A program made the position numbers and the translations under genes. Positions 54,069-63,256 of a stretch of 64,000 bases of DNA are shown in pieces (the stretch's first letter is position 1; the number at the start of each line of letters is the position of its first letter). Where the stretch lies: positions 62,001 to 126,000 of the forward strand of contig NZ_CADIJM010000010.1 in the NCBI RefSeq assembly GCF_902859585.1, given 5' to 3'. The stretch is from Achromobacter animicus (GTDB taxonomy: Bacteria; Pseudomonadota; Gammaproteobacteria; Burkholderiales; Burkholderiaceae_B). The notes under the pieces were generated by a model that searched no databases, had not been told where the DNA came from, and saw nothing but the letters and a program-made list of their open reading frames with translations.

Positions 54069-54121
54069 TGAGTTATTGCACTCACTGTATCGCCGGGTTT
54101 ACGGGCCAACAATTTAAATTG
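54069..54121. promoter_or_regulatory. Divergent control region with two dyads, LysR-site candidates
   Basis: TGAGT-N6-ACTCA (54069-54084) and the perfect 12-base palindrome CAATTTAAATTG (54110-54121) lie between the thiol dioxygenase GTG and the LysR gene. LysR proteins typically bind such dyads in the shared promoter region. Confidence 0.5.
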
Positions 54122-54185
54122 CTTGAACATTCCATTAGGGCTGCTAATGTGTCGGGTTATCCCTGAACCCGTTTCCAACGCCCTG

Positions 54186-55061
54186 ATGCGGAACCTTGAC
54201 CTTGACCTGCTGCGCACGCTGACGGCAATCGCCCAGCATGAAACATTCTCGGAAGCCGCCAACCGGCTGCACAAGACGCAGTCGGCCATCACGCAGCAGA
54301 TGCAGCGGCTCGAGTCCATGATCGGCCTGCCCCTCTTTGAAAAGCAGGGCCGCAACAAGGTGCTGTCTTCCCACGGCCGGCGGCTGGTCGAATACGCGCG
54401 GCACATGCTGGCCATCAATGACGAAGCGTTGCGGGCGCTGCAGGCCGGGCCGTTGGAAGGCGATCTGCGATTGGGTGCACCGCTGGACGTGGCGGACACG
54501 ATCCTGCCGACGCTGCTGACGCACATCGCGCGTGTCGCGCCTCGCGTGAAACTGGAGATCCGGGTGGATCGCAGTCCTTTCCTGATGGACGCGCTGCGCG
54601 CCGGTGAAATCGATCTGACTATTTCGACGCGCTTTGACCAGGACTTCGAGGGCGTGGCGTTGCGCACGTCGCCGACGGTATGGTTGGCGTCCGCAGATTA
54701 CGTGCACGATGCCCACTCGCCCGTACCCCTGGTGCTGGCGGACGAGCCCAGCATCTTCCGCCGGCTGGCGCTCAATGCACTGGAGCAGGCGCAGGTGCGC
54801 TGGCACACGAACTACGTGGCGCCGAATCTGGTGGGGATCAAGGCGGCGCTACGCGCGGGCCTGGGGGTGACGGCGCGCAGCGTGGAACTGCTGGGGCCGG
54901 AGATGCGGGTGCTGGGAGAAAAGGAAGGACTGCCACCGCTGCCGGATGTGACGTACTTCCTGTGGATAAGGCGTGATCTCATCAATCCGCTGACGCGGCA
55001 GGTGTACGACATGCTGCGGACCAACCTGGGGCTTGCGCAGCAAGGCGCCGCGACGGCCTAG
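54186..55061 (+). CDS. LysR-family transcriptional regulator
   Basis: The start chosen is the ATG at 54186 ([56 protein letters not shown]), giving 291 residues; an ATG at 54147 is possible. Residues 4-63 are the LysR winged helix-turn-helix. The rest is the periplasmic-binding-like effector domain ([64 protein letters not shown]). Divergent from the thiol dioxygenase operon, which it most likely controls in response to a thiol or sulfur compound. A perfect DnaA box lies at 54961-54969 within it. Confidence 0.9.
   Translation: MRNLDLDLLRTLTAIAQHETFSEAANRLHKTQSAITQQMQRLESMIGLPLFEKQGRNKVLSSHGRRLVEYARHMLAINDEALRALQAGPLEGDLRLGAPLDVADTILPTLLTHIARVAPRVKLEIRVDRSPFLMDALRAGEIDLTISTRFDQDFEGVALRTSPTVWLASADYVHDAHSPVPLVLADEPSIFRRLALNALEQAQVRWHTNYVAPNLVGIKAALRAGLGVTARSVELLGPEMRVLGEKEGLPPLPDVTYFLWIRRDLINPLTRQVYDMLRTNLGLAQQGAATA
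54961..54969 (-). other. Perfect DnaA box inside the LysR gene
   Basis: TGTGGATAA, an exact match to the reverse complement of the 9-base consensus. Confidence 0.6.
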
Positions 55062-55078
55062 CCGCCGCGGTCCATGGT

Positions 55079-56083
55079 TCAGTAACGGTCAAAGATCTGC
55101 TGCAGGGCAGCCGGATCCCGCGTGACCGTCAGGGCGAGCATCAGCAGGATGCGCGCCTTCTGGGGGTTCAGGTCGCGCGCCGCGACAAAACCCAAGGCGG
55201 CGTCGTCGACTTCGACATCGCGCGCCACGAACCCGCTGCCGGTGCGGCTGGACCGCACGACCGCCACGCCATCGTCCGCCGCGCGGCGCAGGCCTTCGAT
55301 GGCCAGGTCGGTGGCGTTGCCATCGCCCACGCCCGCCAGCACGATGCCGTCAGCCGCGCTGGCCAGAAAATCGATCAGATCGGCCTGCAGGTTGGCGTAC
55401 GCGTAGACGATGTCGACACGCGGCCAGCCGGTCTTTTCCAGCAATGCGAGTGAAAACTCGCTTTGCTCGCCGAACGTGGTGGCGTTGCGCGAATAGAAGT
55501 TGGGCACGCCGCCGTGCATGACGCCGGCGCGGCCACGATTGGGCGACGAGAAGGCGCACAGACCCGCGCTGGCGATCTTCTGGATTTCGCGGGCGTAGTG
55601 GATGTCTTCGTTCATGACGACGAGCGGCCCGCGGCCGCGCGCGTCGGGGTGACGCGCCAGCGCCACCGCGTTGTACAGGTTGGCCGGGCCTTCGGCGCCA
55701 AGCGCCGTGGCCGGACGCATCGCGCCGACCAGCACGACAGTCTTGTCATGGCGGTTGACCAGGCTGAGGAAATACGCGGTTTCCTCGAGCGTGTCCGTGC
55801 CGTGGGTGATGACGATGCCTGCCACCGAGGGGTCCTGGCAAAGCGTGTCCACGCGCTGCGCCAGTGTGCGCCAGACGTCGTGCGTCATGTTCTGGCTGCC
55901 GACGTTGGCCACTTGTTCGGCGCGGATTTCGGCGATGCCGGCAAGCTGCGGCACCGCACCAAGCAGATCGTTCACGGAAAACGTGCCGGCCTTGTAGCCC
56001 GCGGACGTGGCGTCGGCCTGGGCCCCTGCGATCGTGCCGCCCGTTGCGAGCACCGCAATGACGGGCAATGCGCGTTCAGGCAT
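55079..56083 (-). CDS. L-asparaginase (type I/II family)
   Basis: A 334-residue protein. VLATGGTIAG carries the catalytic Thr17, and SAGYKAG carries the Tyr of the flexible loop. GIVITHGTDTLEETAYFLSL carries the second Thr-Asp pair, and VVMNEDIHYAREIQKIAS the Lys. It hydrolyses asparagine to aspartate and ammonia. No signal peptide is seen, so it appears cytoplasmic although its sequence resembles type II enzymes. Its start overlaps the end of parB by 8 bases, so it is translated from the same message; no functional link to chromosome partition is known. Confidence 0.92.
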   Translation of the reverse strand: MPERALPVIAVLATGGTIAGAQADATSAGYKAGTFSVNDLLGAVPQLAGIAEIRAEQVANVGSQNMTHDVWRTLAQRVDTLCQDPSVAGIVITHGTDTLEETAYFLSLVNRHDKTVVLVGAMRPATALGAEGPANLYNAVALARHPDARGRGPLVVMNEDIHYAREIQKIASAGLCAFSSPNRGRAGVMHGGVPNFYSRNATTFGEQSEFSLALLEKTGWPRVDIVYAYANLQADLIDFLASAADGIVLAGVGDGNATDLAIEGLRRAADDGVAVVRSSRTGSGFVARDVEVDDAALGFVAARDLNPQKARILLMLALTVTRDPAALQQIFDRY

Positions 56084-56993
56084 CCACGGCTCCGGAAAGG
56101 CCTTGGCGTTCGAGGAGCGAGTTCAAGTGCTCCCAGCCGTGGAAATCGATGACGATCTGCCCCTTTTCCTTGGCGCCCACTTTCAGCGCGACGCGCGTGC
56201 CCAGGTGGTCGGACAGTGCTTCTTCGAGACGCGTCAGGTCGCGCGACACGCCGTTGGTTTTCTTCTTGGGCGAGGCCGACGCTTCGGCCTCCTTGGCGGT
56301 CTTGGCGACGAGCTTTTCAGCTTCGCGCACCGACAGGCGGCGCGCGATGATGAGGTTGGCAAGCTGGATCTGCGTGGCCGCGTCAACGGCAAGCAGCGCG
56401 CGGGCATGGCCCATGTCGACGTCACCGGCCAGCAGCATGGTCTGCACGGGCGCGGCCAGGTTCAATAGACGCAGCAGATTGCTGGTGGCGGAGCGCGAGC
56501 GGCCGATGGCCTGCGCGGCCTGTTCGTGCGTCAGGCCGAACTCATCGAGCAGACGGCGCACGCCGTGCGCTTCTTCCAGCGGATTCAGGTCTTCGCGCTG
56601 GATGTTTTCGATCAGCGCCATGACGGCCGCGTTTTCGTCGGCGACCTCGCGCACCAGCACCGGCACTTCCTTCAGGCCGGCAAGCTGCGCCGCGCGAAAG
56701 CGCCGTTCACCCGCGATGATCTCGTAATGCCCGGGCGCGTCGCCCAGCGCACGCACGAGAATCGGCTGCATGATGCCTTGCGTGCGAATCGATTCGGCCA
56801 GCTCGCCCAGGGCCCCCTCGTCCATGCGCGTGCGCGGCTGATACTTGCCGGCGCGCATCTTCGAGATGGGCAGGGTGGACGGCGGACCCTCGGGCTTGGC
56901 GACAGCCTTGCCGATGTTGTCGATGGCGGGCGCATCGGCGCCCAGCAAGGCGTCCAGTCCGCGACCCAATCCCTTGGGTTTCTTGGTGGCCAT
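56076..56993 (-). CDS. parB: Chromosome partitioning protein ParB
   Basis: A 305-residue protein. N-terminal MATKKPKGLGRGLDALLG, then the CTP-binding ParB domain (ISKMRAGKYQPRTRMDEGALGELAESIRTQGIMQPILVR, YEIIAGERRFRAAQLAGL with the GERRFRA motif). The helix-turn-helix is LTHEQAAQAIGRSRSATSNLLRLL, and a C-terminal dimer domain follows. ParB loads at parS as a CTP-dependent clamp; nine parS-like sites lie at 61331-62810. Unusually, a GNAT gene separates it from parA. Confidence 0.96.
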   Translation of the reverse strand: MATKKPKGLGRGLDALLGADAPAIDNIGKAVAKPEGPPSTLPISKMRAGKYQPRTRMDEGALGELAESIRTQGIMQPILVRALGDAPGHYEIIAGERRFRAAQLAGLKEVPVLVREVADENAAVMALIENIQREDLNPLEEAHGVRRLLDEFGLTHEQAAQAIGRSRSATSNLLRLLNLAAPVQTMLLAGDVDMGHARALLAVDAATQIQLANLIIARRLSVREAEKLVAKTAKEAEASASPKKKTNGVSRDLTRLEEALSDHLGTRVALKVGAKEKGQIVIDFHGWEHLNSLLERQGLSGAVDA

Positions 56994-57038
56994 AATTAAA
57001 TCCTCTTTCCTTCTGTCTTTGTATCCTGAGCGCCAGGC

Positions 57039-57860
57039 TCAGGTGTCCGCCTGCTCGGCGGGCAGGCGGTACCAATACGCGTAACAGTCTTTGAATCCGT
57101 AGCGGGCGTACAGCGTCCGCGCCGCGATGTTTTCCGGCTCGACCTGCAGGTAGGCCGTCCTGGCGCCGCCGGCGGCCCCTTCGGCCAGCAAATGCTCCAT
57201 CAGGACGGCGGCGTAGCCTTTGCGCCGATGTCTTGGATGGGTAACGATGTCGAACAGGCCGAGCAAGTCACCTTCGCGCACGGCCATGCCCGCGACAACC
57301 ACCTGCCCTGCCGCGTCGGTGGCAAGCACCGGCTGCTTATCCACAGCCAGGCCTTGCAGGCGGGTCTGATGTTCTTCGATGTGCGCGGCTGACGAGCCGC
57401 GCAGCGCCCCGACCGCCGCTGCGAAGCGCTCGGCATCGACCATGCTGAAATGCAGATCGCTCCTGACGCTTGCGCGCGGAGCGAGCGGCGTGCTCATGAC
57501 GCGAGTCTCACCGGTGTAGATATAGCCGCGGGCCTCCAGGTCGGCGTCGAGCGAAAAATCGGGGCCGATGGAGGTGATGCGCAGCACCATGGGCAAACCC
57601 TGGCGCGCATACAACGATGAACAATACGCCAGCCGCTCATCCAAAGGACGTGTGGATAACCCCAGCACATTGACGCTGCGTACCCGCTTGGCCGGCGATT
57701 GGGCGAAACGCACCAGCCAGCCATCATAGATCACCTGCGCGCCGACGGCGGTGGCATTGAGCGCCGCGTCTTCCAGCCGCACGCGCAGCGCATCGCGCAC
57801 GTCGGCGGGCGGCGTGCAGAGGGCTGTCTGGGGCGGAAAAAAGAGCGCGGCGTCGGACAT
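57039..57860 (-). CDS. GNAT-family N-acetyltransferase
   Basis: A 273-residue protein. The C-terminal half has the GNAT acetyl-CoA fold: VVVAGMAVREGDLLGLFDIVTHPRHRRKGYAAVLMEHLLAEGAAGGARTAYLQVEPENIAARTLYARYGFKDCYAYWYR, with R-H-R-R-K-G-Y-A as the cofactor-binding loop. The N-terminal half (1-130) shows a second, weaker GNAT-like repeat. The substrate is unknown. It lies between parA and parB in the same direction (9 bases after parA, 45 before parB). Two perfect DnaA boxes are inside it. Confidence 0.85.
   Translation of the reverse strand: MSDAALFFPPQTALCTPPADVRDALRVRLEDAALNATAVGAQVIYDGWLVRFAQSPAKRVRSVNVLGLSTRPLDERLAYCSSLYARQGLPMVLRITSIGPDFSLDADLEARGYIYTGETRVMSTPLAPRASVRSDLHFSMVDAERFAAAVGALRGSSAAHIEEHQTRLQGLAVDKQPVLATDAAGQVVVAGMAVREGDLLGLFDIVTHPRHRRKGYAAVLMEHLLAEGAAGGARTAYLQVEPENIAARTLYARYGFKDCYAYWYRLPAEQADT
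57337..57345 (+). other. Perfect DnaA box inside the GNAT gene
   Basis: TTATCCACA, an exact match, about 6 kb from the proposed oriC. Confidence 0.6.
57651..57659 (-). other. Perfect DnaA box inside the GNAT gene (inverted)
   Basis: TGTGGATAA, an exact match to the reverse complement of the consensus. Confidence 0.6.
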
Positions 57861-57869
57861 GGGGGACGG

Positions 57870-58670
57870 CTAGTTCAGGTCCTTCCTGACGCGCTCTATC
57901 ATTTCGGCGCCGAATGAAATGTAGGCCTGCGCGCCGCGTGACGCACGGTCATACACGACGCCCGGCATCCCGTAACTGGGTGCTTCGGCCAGGCGCACGT
58001 TGCGCGGCACTACGGTCTTGAAAACCTTGTCGCCGAAGTGCGATTCGAGTTGCGCGGACACCTGCTGTTGCAGCGTCATGCGCGGGTCGAACATCACACG
58101 CAGCAAGCCGATGACGCGCAGGTCGTCGTTGATGTTTCGATGCACGCGCTTGATGGTGTTGACGAGGTCGGACAAGCCTTCGAGCGCGAAGTATTCGCAC
58201 TGCATCGGAATGATGACGCCGTGCGCGGCAGCCAGGCCGTTGAGGGTAAGCAGGGACAACGTGGGCGGGCAGTCGATGAGCACGAAGTCGTACTGGGTCG
58301 CGACGGTGTCGATGGCGGCCTTCAGTTGGCGCTCGCGCTGTTCCATCTGCACCAGATCGATCTCGGCGCCGGACAGTTCACGGTTGGCGGGCAGCACGTC
58401 GTAACCGCCGGATTCCGACTTCACGCGTGACTGTTCAATGGAGGATTCGCCGATCAACACCTGGTACAGGTTGGATTCCAGCGAATTCTTGTCGATGCCG
58501 CTACCCATCGTGGCATTGCCCTGCGGGTCCAGGTCCACCAGCAGCACGCGCTGATTGTGCGTGGCAAGGCCCGCCGCCAGATTGATGGCGGTCGTCGTCT
58601 TGCCCACCCCGCCCTTTTGATTGGCAATGCAGAAGACGCGGGCGGATGTGCTGGGGGGTATGTTCTTCAT
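57870..58670 (-). CDS. parA: Chromosome partitioning ATPase ParA
   Basis: The start at 58670 ([35 protein letters not shown]) has AAGGAACCCT upstream and gives 266 residues; upstream in-frame sequence belongs to rsmG. The deviant Walker A KGGVGKTT, LLVDLDPQGNATMGSG (Walker A' region) and FVLIDCPPTLSLLTLNGLAAA are typical of Soj/ParA. It forms ATP-dependent gradients on the nucleoid that move ParB-parS. Its ATG overlaps the rsmG stop (ATGA). Confidence 0.96.
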   Translation of the reverse strand: MKNIPPSTSARVFCIANQKGGVGKTTTAINLAAGLATHNQRVLLVDLDPQGNATMGSGIDKNSLESNLYQVLIGESSIEQSRVKSESGGYDVLPANRELSGAEIDLVQMEQRERQLKAAIDTVATQYDFVLIDCPPTLSLLTLNGLAAAHGVIIPMQCEYFALEGLSDLVNTIKRVHRNINDDLRVIGLLRVMFDPRMTLQQQVSAQLESHFGDKVFKTVVPRNVRLAEAPSYGMPGVVYDRASRGAQAYISFGAEMIERVRKDLN

Positions 58671-59356
58671 AGGGTTCCTTGACTGCGGCGCATCCAGATC
58701 AGGCAGCGTTCTGCTTGCAGCTCCGGGACCTGGAGCGGCTGAATATGGTCGACTTGCCATTCCCCGCGCGCGTGCAGCGCCTGGATTTCTTCTTCGGGGA
58801 GCTTGCCCTTCATGGCGACGAGGGTACCATTCTTGGCTACGTGGCGACCCGCGAGTTGCGCAAAATCATCCAATGATGCAAACGCTCGCGACGTCACGAT
58901 GTTGCACCCGGCAGGATCGATCGTTTCTATGCGCGCATGCTGCGATTGCAGGTTGGGCAGACCTAACGCGCCGCTCATCTGACGCACGAACGCGGTCTTC
59001 TTTTCAACGGCGTCAACGCAGGTCACGGACCACTGGGGCCGCATGATGGCCAGAACGACGCCAGGCAGCCCGCCGCCCGAGCCGACGTCGTAGACCTTGG
59101 CCGGCGCATCGGGCGCAGCCAGCGCCTCGCTAAAGGGCTTTACGGCCGCAAGACTATCGAACAGATGCTGCACAAGCATCTGCTGCGGATCGCGGATGGC
59201 GGTCAGGTTGTACGTGCGATTCCAGCGCTGCATCTGCGCCAGGTAATTGAGCAGTTTGGCGATGGCGCCGTCATCGGCGGTCACGCCCAGCTGCTCGCAT
59301 GCGCGAGTGAGTCGGCCGGCCATGTCGATGCCGGCCTGATTGGCGGGCGCGCTCAT
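58667..59356 (-). CDS. rsmG: 16S rRNA (guanine-527-N7) methyltransferase RsmG (GidB)
   Basis: A 229-residue protein. [30 protein letters not shown], the SAM-binding [17 protein letters not shown] and the following [14 protein letters not shown] are the RsmG signature. It methylates G527 in the decoding centre; loss gives low-level streptomycin resistance. It overlaps mnmG upstream by 4 bases and parA downstream by 4 bases, giving a tightly coupled mnmG-rsmG-parA order. Confidence 0.96.
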   Translation of the reverse strand: MSAPANQAGIDMAGRLTRACEQLGVTADDGAIAKLLNYLAQMQRWNRTYNLTAIRDPQQMLVQHLFDSLAAVKPFSEALAAPDAPAKVYDVGSGGGLPGVVLAIMRPQWSVTCVDAVEKKTAFVRQMSGALGLPNLQSQHARIETIDPAGCNIVTSRAFASLDDFAQLAGRHVAKNGTLVAMKGKLPEEEIQALHARGEWQVDHIQPLQVPELQAERCLIWMRRSQGTL

Positions 59357-61272
59357 GCCGCTTGCTTGCGCGAGCCGTAATGCAGGCGCTTCAGGTGAAT
59401 GAGCAGGAGCGAAATGGCAGCCGGCGTGACGCCGGAAATGCGCGCGGCCTGGCCGATCGTTTCCGGACGATGCGTCTTGAGTTTCTGGCGCACTTCGAAG
59501 GACAGGCTGGTCACGGCGTCGTAGTCGACGTCCGCCGGGATCGGCTGCTGTTCATGGGCGATGTGCTTTTGCACTTCATCCTGCTGGCGCGCGATATAGC
59601 CGGCGTACTTGACCTGGATCTCGACCTGCTCCGAGAGCACGTCGTCGTCGACAACGCCCGGGCCGGCCAGCAACGTGCCGTCCGCGTTCTGGGCGGCCAT
59701 CAAGGCTTCGTACGTAACGTTCGGCCGTTTCAACAGATCTGCTAGTGAGTACTCACGTTCAATCGCCTTGCCGAGCAGCGGTTCAGCCACCTCGGCCGGC
59801 AGCAGACGCGGATTGACCCACGAAGACTTCAGGCGTTCGACTTCGGCAGCGACTGCGTCGCGCTTACGGTTGAACGCATCCCACCGCGCATTGTCGACAA
59901 TACCGAGCTGGCGGCCGATTTCGGTCAGGCGCAGATCGGCATTATCTTCGCGCAGGCTGAGGCGGTATTCGGCGCGAGACGTGAACATGCGGTACGGCTC
60001 GGTCACGCCGCGCGTGACCAGATCATCGACGAGCACACCAAGGTACGCTTCGTCGCGGCGCGGCGTCCACTGCTCGCGGTCCTGAGACTTCAGTGCGGCA
60101 TTGACGCCAGCCAGCAGCCCCTGGGCCGCGGCTTCTTCGTAGCCGGTGGTGCCGTTGATCTGTCCCGCGAAGTAAAGCCCTTCAATTGCCTTGGTTTCCA
60201 GTGTGCTCTTGAGTCCACGTGGATCAAAGTAGTCGTATTCGATGGCGTAGCCGGGTCGCATGATGTGGGCATTCTCAAGACCGGGCAGCGAATGGATCAG
60301 ATCCAGCTGCACATCGAACGGCAGGCTGGTCGACACGCCGTTGGGATAGACCTCGTGCGTGTCCAGCCCTTCCGGCTCCAGGAAGACCTGATGCGACTGC
60401 TTGTCGGCAAACCGATGGATCTTGTCTTCGATGGACGGGCAATAGCGAGGACCCACGCCCTCGATGACGCCGCTATACATCGGCGAGCGATCGAGGCCGC
60501 CACGGATGATGTCGTGGGTGCGCGCGTTCGTATGGGTGATCCAGCACGGCAGCTGGCGCGGGTGCATGGCCACGTTGCCCATGTACGAGAACACGGGGAC
60601 CGGGTCCAAGTCGCCGGGCTGTTCTTCCAGGATGGCGTAATTGATCGTGCGTCCATCGATGCGCGGCGGCGTGCCGGTTTTGAGGCGGCCTTGGGGAAGC
60701 TGCAGTTCCTTCAAGCGCTGGCCCAACGAAATCGCGGGCGGATCACCAGCGCGACCGCCCGAGTAGTTCTGCAGGCCCACGTGGATCAGACCATTCAAAA
60801 ACGTGCCGGCGGTCAGTACTACCGTCTTGGCTCGGAACTTCAGCCCAACTTGCGTGACGGCGCCGACGACACGGTCACCCTCCACCATCAGGTCTTCGAC
60901 AGCCTGCTGGAACAACCAGAGGTTCGGTTGATTCTCGAGGCGTCCCCGGATGGCTTTGCGGTACAGGACACGATCAGCCTGCGCCCGCGTTGCGCGAACG
61001 GCCGGACCTTTCGATCCGTTCAAGATGCGGAACTGGATGCCGGCCTCGTCGGTTGCCAGAGCCATGGCCCCGCCCAGCGCGTCCACCTCTTTGACGAGGT
61101 GACCCTTGCCGATTCCGCCGATGGACGGATTGCAAGACATTTGGCCAAGGGTCTCGATGTTGTGCGTGAGCAGCAGCGTCTGCGCACCGGTACGGGCAGC
61201 AGCCAGTGCCGCCTCGGTGCCGGCGTGGCCGCCACCGACGACGATGACATCGAATTCGCGGGGATAGTCCAT
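59353..61272 (-). CDS. mnmG: tRNA uridine-5-carboxymethylaminomethyl modification enzyme MnmG (GidA)
   Basis: The start at 61272 ([29 protein letters not shown]) matches the family and gives 639 residues. The longer in-frame extension starts inside a parS site and is not conserved. FAD site [10 protein letters not shown], the catalytic-region [29 protein letters not shown] and [21 protein letters not shown] are present. With MnmE it modifies U34 of several tRNAs. No good ribosome binding site is seen. A TATAAT box lies about 35-40 bases upstream, so the leader is short. Confidence 0.95.
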   Translation of the reverse strand: MDYPREFDVIVVGGGHAGTEAALAAARTGAQTLLLTHNIETLGQMSCNPSIGGIGKGHLVKEVDALGGAMALATDEAGIQFRILNGSKGPAVRATRAQADRVLYRKAIRGRLENQPNLWLFQQAVEDLMVEGDRVVGAVTQVGLKFRAKTVVLTAGTFLNGLIHVGLQNYSGGRAGDPPAISLGQRLKELQLPQGRLKTGTPPRIDGRTINYAILEEQPGDLDPVPVFSYMGNVAMHPRQLPCWITHTNARTHDIIRGGLDRSPMYSGVIEGVGPRYCPSIEDKIHRFADKQSHQVFLEPEGLDTHEVYPNGVSTSLPFDVQLDLIHSLPGLENAHIMRPGYAIEYDYFDPRGLKSTLETKAIEGLYFAGQINGTTGYEEAAAQGLLAGVNAALKSQDREQWTPRRDEAYLGVLVDDLVTRGVTEPYRMFTSRAEYRLSLREDNADLRLTEIGRQLGIVDNARWDAFNRKRDAVAAEVERLKSSWVNPRLLPAEVAEPLLGKAIEREYSLADLLKRPNVTYEALMAAQNADGTLLAGPGVVDDDVLSEQVEIQVKYAGYIARQQDEVQKHIAHEQQPIPADVDYDAVTSLSFEVRQKLKTHRPETIGQAARISGVTPAAISLLLIHLKRLHYGSRKQAA

Positions 61273-61306
61273 GATGGGGGGGAGGTAAAGAAGAGAGCGA
61301 TCGGCG

Positions 61307-61346
61307 CTCATTATAGAGGCAGGGGTTGCATGTTTCACGTGAAACA
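61307..61346 (-). promoter_or_regulatory. mnmG promoter overlapping a parS site
   Basis: Minus strand TATAAT (61309-61314) is a perfect -10. The -35 position 17 bases upstream falls in the parS site at 61331-61346 and reads GTGAAA, so ParB bound there could affect mnmG expression. The -35 match is poor. Confidence 0.5.
61331..61346. other. parS site 1 (TGTTTCACGTGAAACA)
   Basis: A perfect 16-base palindrome, identical to the classic parS consensus. Confidence 0.95.
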
Positions 61347-61452
61347 TGCGGGCTGGTTGTTTTATGTGATGTGGCGCGTGGTGGCTCGGGGTAGCTGTGG
61401 TCCGTAGCGCTGGGTAGCGCAGGATATCGGCACCTGCCGGTGATTATCGGAG

Positions 61453-61468
61453 TGTTCGACGTGAAACA
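61453..61468. other. parS-like site 2 (TGTTCGACGTGAAACA)
   Basis: Two mismatches from the consensus in the left arm; probably weak. Confidence 0.6.
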
Positions 61469-61512
61469 CCTGGGTCGTTTGTCGACTGAGTACGAGGTTC
61501 CAGTCGGTAACA

Positions 61513-61528
61513 CGTTTCACGTGGAACA
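61513..61528. other. parS-like site 3 (CGTTTCACGTGGAACA)
   Basis: Differs from the TGTTTCACGTGGAACA form only in the first base. Confidence 0.75.
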
Positions 61529-61694
61529 GGGATGGCTATCGAGAGTAGCTGGACTGAGGCGCTCTGAATTGGGAGCGAGTCGAGTGTGGTCTCTCTTATG
61601 ATGTCGGCGGCGTGGGGAGTAGCCTCAGCAAGCTGGGCTGCCGTAGTGTCGCCCAAGCGCGAGCTTCGAAGGCCAATGAGGACGACCTAGCCGA

Positions 61695-61710
61695 TGTTTC
61701 ACGTGAAACA
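61695..61710. other. parS site 4 (TGTTTCACGTGAAACA)
   Basis: A perfect palindrome, extended to CGATG...CATCG outside the core. Confidence 0.95.
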
Positions 61711-61915
61711 TCGCGAGGCACCAAAGGAATGACTCGGCCCGCCCTTCCCTGCGGCAACTGACCTGAATGATCGATGACAATTGAACATTCAACAGTCGGC
61801 GGCCCGATACACCCCGGTCCAAGCAACCCCGCAAGTCCACCGCACGGCCTGTCTGGCAAACGCACTCGACCACACGTCGCAAGTTTTGCAACTATCCAAG
61901 CTCTGATCGCTGCGA

Positions 61916-61931
61916 AGTTTCACGTGGAACA
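61916..61931. other. parS-like site 5 (AGTTTCACGTGGAACA)
   Basis: Differs from the TGTTTCACGTGGAACA form only in the first base. Confidence 0.75.
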
Positions 61932-62298
61932 TCGCACACCCAGTTAGACCCAGCTACACGCCGCCGTCCCACACTGCGGATAACAGCGATCGCTGACGCG
62001 CGAGTATCGGTCAGAGGCCTTTTCCAAGTGCGTCCGGCTCTTGGCGGAACACTCACATCACTCCCCTAGTCCCGCGAGTAAGTTCTGTTCGGGGCATCCC
62101 AAGTCCATTTGGCTGCCCTATTCCGTATCCTGCTAAGCCGAGCGCAAGAGGTCCGTTTATGCACAGAACCCCGGGCAACAACACTCCACTTGGCTAAACT
62201 GAGGAGAACGTCTCAGCGCGCGCGGAGAAATGCTGTTAGCCGCCCTGCCTTCATTCATCGGCTGTGGTTCCCAGCTCCCGCGGCCGACGGCCGCTCGA

Positions 62299-62314
62299 TG
62301 TTTCACGTGAAACA
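62299..62314. other. parS site 6 (TGTTTCACGTGAAACA)
   Basis: A perfect palindrome with TCGA flanks that extend the symmetry. Confidence 0.95.
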
Positions 62315-62510
62315 TCGACCTAGGTCGACTGCTACGTCGTTCAACAGTTCACCGGATCGTCAAATGCGCCATTCTCTCTGCAGTCGGCCGTCTGCAGAGA
62401 GCTGAAGACAGCGTTTCGCGACGGGATGTACGCTGCATAAACTCGCTAAATCGTGCGAACGCGCTGGGCATGCGTGCGATAACTCGTGGCAAAGTCAGGG
62501 GGAGAAAGGC

Positions 62511-62526
62511 TGTTTCACGTGGAACA
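62511..62526. other. parS site 7 (TGTTTCACGTGGAACA)
   Basis: A known functional variant type of parS with one asymmetric base. Confidence 0.9.
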
Positions 62527-62747
62527 CTGCCCGGCCTGCAACATTGAAGGCATACCACTACCCGGATTCGTCGCGTCTGGAGGCACGCCAGGCAAGCCGT
62601 TGCAGCTTCATTGGAGACACGGCCGTATCAGAGCTTCTGGCCTTTCCAGAAATGAACGCCGATATTGAGAGCCACGAAGGCCGCGCTGCGCTCCAACAAA
62701 AAAACCCAAAAAGCCGATTCCCTTACGCATCCTCGCATCGTAGAGGA

Positions 62748-62763
62748 TGTTCCACGTGAAACA
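62748..62763. other. parS site 8 (TGTTCCACGTGAAACA)
   Basis: A one-base variant of the consensus; 31 bases before site 9. Confidence 0.9.
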
Positions 62764-62794
62764 CATTGACGGGCATGAGGAAAAGTAGCGTCGG

Positions 62795-62810
62795 TGTTTC
62801 ACGTGAAACA
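62795..62810. other. parS site 9 (TGTTTCACGTGAAACA)
   Basis: A perfect palindrome closest to the proposed oriC. Confidence 0.95.
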
Positions 62811-63247
62811 CCCCTCAGAGCGTTCCGGGCTTTAAACGCCTGGGTCGGGATCTCAGTTGCCGCAGGTGCTACCCCGCATGAGGATCGCTGCCATCACGGT
62901 CCCCAACCTGAGTCGCGACTGATCTTCGATACCTGACGTCACCGGGGTGAAAAGGTAAGAAAGATGAAAAATATCGATTTATTCCCCCCTTACCTACCCC
63001 TACCCGAAAATTCATATTTTTTAAGTTCATGGCTCGCTGCACCGTGAGCGATAGCCCCAAAAAACCACCGGCGGTAGGTCGCTTCTGAATTCACATGTCG
63101 GCGCGTGCTTCGACGAAGTGTTAACCACAGCGTTGTCCACAAACCAGATCAAGCCGCCAACAGTCCTTCGTCCATCGAGTGCGGGGACGCGAGCAAATTC
63201 GGGATGTCGCCCCGCTCGAGCTGTGATGCACCAATCAGACATTTGGT

Positions 63248-63256
63248 TTATCCACA
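63248..63256 (+). other. Perfect DnaA box TTATCCACA in oriC
   Basis: An exact consensus match in the gene-free origin region. Confidence 0.85.

Larger units (their letters stand above)
61273..62820. other. Gene-free region with clustered parS sites (centromere)
   Basis: No reading frame here shows conserved protein features. Short frames often begin or run through the parS motif (peptide MFHVKH). Nine parS-like 16-mers are spread over 1.48 kb. No rRNA, tRNA or other RNA gene was recognised. Confidence 0.75.

Noticed and set aside
61444-61891. Small frames between mnmG and oriC whose products contain MFHVKH or a similar peptide
   Set aside because: The shared peptide is just the translation of the parS palindrome; the rest is unrelated and not conserved.
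62109-62405. A 98-codon plus-strand frame in the parS region
   Set aside because: Runs through a parS site, has no ribosome binding site and no protein-like pattern.
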